Of a stretch of 60,000 nucleotides of DNA, positions 57,101 through 60,000 are shown piece by piece. The notes beneath the pieces are model-generated. The model did no database searches. It was not told the DNA's origin and saw only the letters and a list, made by a program, of their open reading frames with translations. The DNA is from Hydractinia symbiolongicarpus. Its lineage: Eukaryota > Cnidaria > Hydrozoa > Anthoathecata > Hydractiniidae. Position 1 is the first letter of the stretch. Each line of letters begins with the position of its first letter. Both the position numbers and the translations under genes were made by a program. The stretch covers positions 7,752,001-7,812,000 of the forward strand of contig NC_079879.1 of NCBI RefSeq assembly GCF_029227915.1. Direction: 5' to 3'.

Positions 57101-59480
57101 AAGAAAGTGAAAAGTTGCGCCAGTTCCAGGAAGTTGAAACAAAAGAACGTATGTTTATTTTTGTAACATTGCTATAATACATAAATGTTACTTTGAACTT
57201 TATTAACACTTATGTCTATTCTGTTTAACAGTGGATGATGAATCGATGGAAGGGGACTCATTCTCCATTGATAGTGACTACGATAGATACATAGAAGACA
57301 AAAATTTTCATTATGAAGAATTTGCTAAAAGAAAAACCAAAGATATTGAAGTTTTCAGAGCTCAAGTAAAGCCCATGTTTAGTTTAAATTCTTTTTGTTT
57401 TGCCACTTGACAGCTTCAGTGGAGCATTGAATAGGGACTAACTTTATTTCATTATTTCAAAAATAAGAATGAATTATTTTTTGTTTTTTGAAACACGATG
57501 ACCTCATTGCAGATGTTTATGAGCCAAACCTTCATCTGACATATCTTATATTTTTGTTTTTCCTTCCTAAATGTTTTTGTTGTTTATTTTTCAGGATTAT
57601 AGTTGGCAACAGCATTGTTTTGCTTTTATTAACCGTTTATTTCCTGAGATGGGAACGTTATTAGATGATAAATTTCGGTGTTCCTTTAATTTAACTTATA
57701 ACACGTAAGTTACTGTTCTCGTATGTGTAACAACGTTTCAGAGAAACCTTCTAGACAACCTACTAACTTTATATAGAACGGATTCTTTAGCAATATGTCA
57801 ATCCTGTGCAATGTTTGAAATGAATTAATAGTGAAAATAATTTCTATTTATATTATCTGTTAGTGTCTCTTCTTTACCATAGAATGGGAGACAGCATTAC
57901 AGATGTAGACACGTCAAAATTTCGCCTGGCCACATGGAATTATATTCATTTAGTTTATGGCATCTTTCACGATGACTACGTGTATTATGAGGTAAATATT
58001 CAAGTGAAACATCAAGATTGCTGCGTTGGGAAAGAGGCTATTAAAAAACGATGGACCGGTTTCATATACGAACAAGCTATTTTACTTAACAAACCTTAAA
58101 ATAAACAAATTGAAATAAAATTCTGGCCAGGTAAAGTAAGTTTTTCCCCAGAGAAGTTGATGCCTAACGTGATATTTGCCTGATAATGTATGCAAATTTT
58201 TTTTTTTTTAATGTTAGCCTATAGTACCCATTTGAAGGATCTCACAGAGGTCGTAAGGGACGAATGCCTTTTTTATATTAAGCATTAAATTTGAAGGTGA
58301 AAAAGGTTCTTGCAATTTTTTAATTTTTATTTTAGGTCAATAAATTACTGGAAAAAGCTTATAAATCCTATATAAAAAAGGTACGTCGTTTTCTCAGTTT
58401 TACCTCCCTTTTTTAAGCAACTCTTGCCTTCCAATTTACCTTATTTGGGAGTAAGAGATAGGATTTGAGCTTGAAAATCACACTTAAACCTTGTTCCACT
58501 CTGCTTAAGAAGTAGGAAAAAATGTCTGTTATTTTTGAAATTTAATCGATTGCTAAATTTATTTGTTTTTGTAGAACATCAAAAGAATAGTTGAGCAGAA
58601 AAACCAATCAAATTGCATGTTTTCTTCCCATTTGTTGAATCGAAATACACCTTTACATTAAACTCTGCTTAAACGTCCTGGATTTTAATTTTTATATTTA
58701 TAGTTAATGTTGATACTAATTTTTTTTCCAGGTGGCGTGTTTTCCGGAGAGAACTACATTTTTAGACTACCACGACTATTACACAGACCTCTTACCCTCG
58801 GAAAAGGTATAAACCTAAAGATTTAGGGTTCTTCCTAAGTCGGTATTATTTTTTCAAATTTAATAAATGTTCAACTTGTACACTGGCCAGTTTCACCAAG
58901 AAGGTCTTTTAAACCTTGGTTTTACGCCTTGGTAAAAAATAAACAACATTCACCACGGCGTTTTAATTTAGTGCGTTGGTCATTTTTTAATCCCTTGCTA
59001 AGTCCCGTAAAAGATGTTCAAAGTGTGTGTGGTTCTTTCTTAGCGTTTAGAATGAGACTAGGTGTAAGGACTTGGTCGGTTTTCTAGTTAAGTTCTTGTG
59101 TGCTTGCATGGTATTCGTAACTTATTAAATGCATTAGTGGCGGTAGGAACTGAACTGAAGGGGTTATCCTGAGTAAAACGTAATAAATAAGCAAATAAAA
59201 TACTGCTTGCTTCTTGGAAATTTTAAAAATTATTAAGAAACTTGCTTGTTTTGTCAAATTCTCACTTCATACTCAGAGTATATTGTTATTCGGGTTAGAA
59301 TCGGCGTGAGAGCAGGGACCAATCCTCGTCTTGTAGCCTTGGTAGTGGTTACTTTACTAATCCATGTTCGGCTTCCTCTTTCTTTAGGTCCACATCAATT
59401 TGCTAGTTCTGGAGTCACGAATGCAGGCTATTTTGTTGTATGCATCACGTAGTATCATGAAGTACATGAACCAGTGTTGA
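48125..59480 (+). CDS. SESN: Sestrin, complete spliced gene (11 coding exons, 552 aa)
   Basis: Sestrins are stress-induced leucine sensors that bind GATOR2 and restrain mTORC1, and have a peroxidase-like N-terminal fold. Exons: 48125-48403, 50081-50146, 55293-55493, 55664-55846, 56785-57148, 57232-57365, 57595-57704, 57883-57991, 58336-58380, 58732-58806, 59388-59480. All introns are GT-AG and phases agree throughout. Diagnostic stretches: FYPVLLRLAHECPFHDVR (N-terminal helix), RIPRRKVFGPSKFIS, YYIGIM-GAARHQC, GDPQWLNGVQNVP, WSVSELIHAIVILVHYQTLS, FVFGCGITPEID, FINRLFPEMGTLLDDKF, LTYNT, WNYIHLVYGIFHDDY, SEKVHINLLVLESRMQA. Length fits animal sestrins (about 480-550 aa). The start at 48125 is the first in-frame ATG after an upstream stop; a 5' UTR intron cannot be excluded. 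The gene is not split or frameshifted. Confidence 0.95.
48404..50080. other. Sestrin intron 1
   Basis: Donor GAG|GTAAAT and acceptor TTCTTATCAG. Contains AT-rich filler, a TTTTGCTTTCTACGAT-type near-repeat around 48935-49020, and a tRNA-like scrap near 49756. The 71-codon frame at 48987 has no familiar motif. Confidence 0.7.
49750..49800 (+). repeat. Degenerate tRNA-like fragment
   Basis: GGGGATTGGTAGCTCAGTCTG resembles a tRNA 5' half with an A box (TAGCTCAGTCTG). A weak ACATTCGAAAG stands where a B box would be. Too degenerate for a tRNA gene; perhaps a SINE scrap. Confidence 0.3.
50514..50554. repeat. Perfect 15-bp hairpin in sestrin intron 2
   Basis: ATATGCTACCACATT pairs perfectly with AATGTGGTAGCATAT around an 11-nt loop. 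Confidence 0.85.
52319..52677. mobile_element. CAGGCCTATC element, copy 2, in sestrin intron 2
   Basis: Left CAGGCCTATCAATAAG; the right end is diverged (TATTTATCGGTCTG). CACTTT flanks both sides (52313-52318, 52678-52683), a 6-bp target duplication as in copy 1. Contains about 70 bp (AAACTGGGCGAGCAACCTGA region) absent from copy 1. Confidence 0.8.
52694..53887 (-). mobile_element. TTAA-type transposon carrying a P2X7-ballast-like ORF
   Basis: Right end on the minus strand TTAAAGGGGAATTAAGCC; left end GTAAAGGAGAATTAAGCC. These are 18-bp inverted termini with 16 matches, bounded by TTAA and its likely mutated partner GTAA. The AAAGGGGAA start is shared in style with the THAP element at 21451. 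The single ORF (minus strand) fills over half of the unit. It lies inside the decayed transposase, in sestrin intron 2 and antisense to sestrin. Confidence 0.65.
53037..53657 (-). CDS. P2X7-ballast-like zinc domain protein (transposon-borne)
   Basis: First ATG at 53657 gives 206 aa; the frame is open back to 53756 but only with a GTG there. Acidic N-terminal part (EYSSDSSETEVTKCYMNEPE, ESCDSDEEEDKW), then W-Y-T-C-x-C-C (about residues 78-84), V-E-C-K-C-C-Q-E (92-99), C-I-T-M-H-x-x-F (116-123), C-L, and near the end WVHYYERLGKGCCVVMCCV. The spacing W-x-x-C-x-x-C ... E-C-x-C-C-x-E ... C-I-T-x-H-x-x-F ... C-L ... W...LGKG matches the cysteine-rich ballast region of P2X7 receptors, which binds zinc and is also widespread in invertebrate proteins without a channel. 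No transmembrane receptor part exists here. The segment between C-L and W-V-H is longer and atypical. The frame is uninterrupted, unlike the surrounding transposase. Confidence 0.6.
   Translation of the reverse strand: MWKISAPALTLLFLEYSSDSSETEVTKCYMNEPEYSKAELEKVTYESCDSDEEEDKWNSSRLENLHWYTCACCNIFNSFALVECKCCQEFSNLLNDKLNDNKCITMHKNFEILCLRQPTYDIDNTRKNITNCPPIHPHILISKFFFKKYVSRKYFQRPYFSYHKKTKHSSSLIRCGKYMAWVHYYERLGKGCCVVMCCVKNKGRIS
54000..55285. other. Right part of sestrin intron 2
   Basis: AT-rich. A minus-strand frame at 54103-54309 (YMEQKGLGNLLIAVAAELSG) vaguely resembles the MEKEGF region of the transposase above but lies in the wrong order, so it is not joined to it. Ends at the acceptor TTTTATTCTAG. 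Confidence 0.5.
55664..55846 (+). CDS. SESN: Sestrin exon 4: peroxidase-like motif
   Basis: Encodes residues 183-243. The conserved R-H-Q-C is present (Cys 189, equivalent to human SESN2 Cys125). In human SESN2 the proton-relay partners are Tyr127 and His132. Here the aligned residues are Ile 191 and Cys 196, without gaps. The downstream GDPQWLNG and LAHQPWLL helices are well conserved, so the fold is intact while the catalytic set is not. Confidence 0.9.
55847..56784. other. Sestrin intron 4
   Basis: Donor AAAG|GTAAGC, acceptor CACTTTTCTAG. Holds a G-rich repeat phrase near 56160 (AGGGGGCGCTTATTGGACAG) related to 26345-26410. Nothing else is recognised. Confidence 0.6.
56785..57365 (+). CDS. 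SESN: Sestrin exons 5-6: helix and interdomain linker
   Basis: Starts with DLLVGPPAETWSVSELIHAI and FVFGCGITPEID, then a Ser/Gln/Glu-rich linker (residues about 288-365, including EETDNSQEEEESEK), an acidic stretch and KTKDIEVFRAQ leading into the C-terminal domain. The intron between 57148 and 57232 is in phase 1. The linker is poorly conserved in all sestrins. Confidence 0.9.
57595..57991 (+). CDS. SESN: Sestrin exons 7-8: leucine pocket and GATOR2 motif
   Basis: LTYNT (442-446) corresponds to human SESN2 373-377, DTSKFR carries the equivalents of Thr386 (Thr 456) and Arg390 (Arg 460), and HDDY (475-478) holds the paired Asp residues matching Asp406/Asp407. The segment between LTYNT and DTS is one residue longer than in human SESN2. 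Confidence 0.9.
58732..59480 (+). CDS. SESN: Sestrin exons 10-11: lid and C-terminus
   Basis: SEKVHINLLVLESRMQAILL contains Glu 521, equivalent to Glu451 that binds the leucine amine. Ungapped counting from the DD motif puts Tyr 514 at the position of human Trp444, which forms the lid over leucine. Ends MKYMNQC and TGA. Confidence 0.9.
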
Positions 59481-59942
59481 GCGCATGAAGCTTCATATAT
59501 GCTTGCGTACGCACGTTTAAACGTAAGAAAAAATGTGGTGTGAATGCAGGATTTTTTTCTTATAGAAATTATACTAAATTTTAAAGGTTAGTTTCCACTA
59601 GGTGTTCTTAGACGCTTCGAGAAATATAATGACGAATGCATGTGTAACCAACCTAGTGTAGACTGACCTTCGTTTCTTTATATAAAAAAAAGAATTAATT
59701 TCACTAATTTTTGTTACCGATTTTCTATTGAAAATGAAAAAATGTTATTTCTGTTTAGTTTGTTAAAATATAAACTGTATATTAGCCAGAATGTTTCCGT
59801 CCTGTTTTTATATTATTTAGCATTATACTTTCAACAGATTACTGTTCTGAAGCCTATTCAGTTTTTGTGAACGTTAAACGAGAATAATTCTCAATGTAGT
59901 ACGTATTCTTCATGTTGTGGCTGAATTCTTATATTTTATACC

Positions 59943-59948
59943 AATAAA
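59943..59948 (+). promoter_or_regulatory. Candidate poly(A) signal of sestrin
   Basis: AATAAA within CCAATAAATAAGATAAACC, about 460 bp after the stop codon. No other AATAAA lies between the stop and this site. Confidence 0.4.
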
Positions 59949-60000
59949 TAAGATAAACCTGGTCATTTAAGTAGACTTATTATTCAATATGTCAAAAGTT

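Overview
This window looks like AT-rich nuclear DNA of an early-branching metazoan, most likely a cnidarian and perhaps a hydrozoan. That is an inference from three things: spliced genes with GT/AG introns, one clear animal gene (sestrin), and transposon protein types common in cnidarian genomes (THAP, P2X7-ballast-like, GIY-YIG, and a LINE with an embedded PHD finger). No bacterial operons, CRISPR array or rRNA are visible.

Right end (about 47.9-59.9 kb, + strand): a complete sestrin gene. It has a CCAAT/TATA promoter candidate, 11 coding exons (48125-59480, 552 aa) with consistent splice phases, and a poly(A) signal. The leucine-pocket residues and the DD motif are conserved, except that the lid Trp is Tyr. 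The peroxidase-like centre keeps its Cys but has lost the Tyr and His partners. Intron 2 (about 5.1 kb) holds a nest of transposons: a decayed minus-strand transposase is split by one element carrying a 6-bp target duplication and by a second, TTAA-type element whose own ORF encodes a P2X7-ballast-like zinc domain.

Middle (about 2-41 kb): no host gene is convincing. There are two minus-strand fragments of unknown genes (7820-8160 and 13617-14610). The rest is mobile DNA: a 5'-truncated but open LINE (28054-30027), TTAA elements with decayed THAP domains (21451-22931 and 32312 onward), an internally deleted Tigger/pogo element (40050-41132) and a pogo-like MITE (18750-18929), several Helitron-like copies including head-to-tail pairs, two tRNA-derived SINE copies, several fold-back MITEs, and remnants of GIY-YIG and RHNEIRD-type retroelements and of a SAP-like protein.

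Minisatellites shape the region. Array alpha (1-1560 and, inverted, 43700-47415) and array beta (1600-1835, 16880-18120 and, inverted, 41350-43680) form a composite beta-alpha block at both ends in opposite orientation. A 10-bp array (10586-11190), an 82-bp array and a 103-bp array sit beside a dispersed core sequence that recurs, inverted, at 26.6-27.5 kb. Most apparent ORFs inside these arrays are consequences of the repeat sequence and are not genes.
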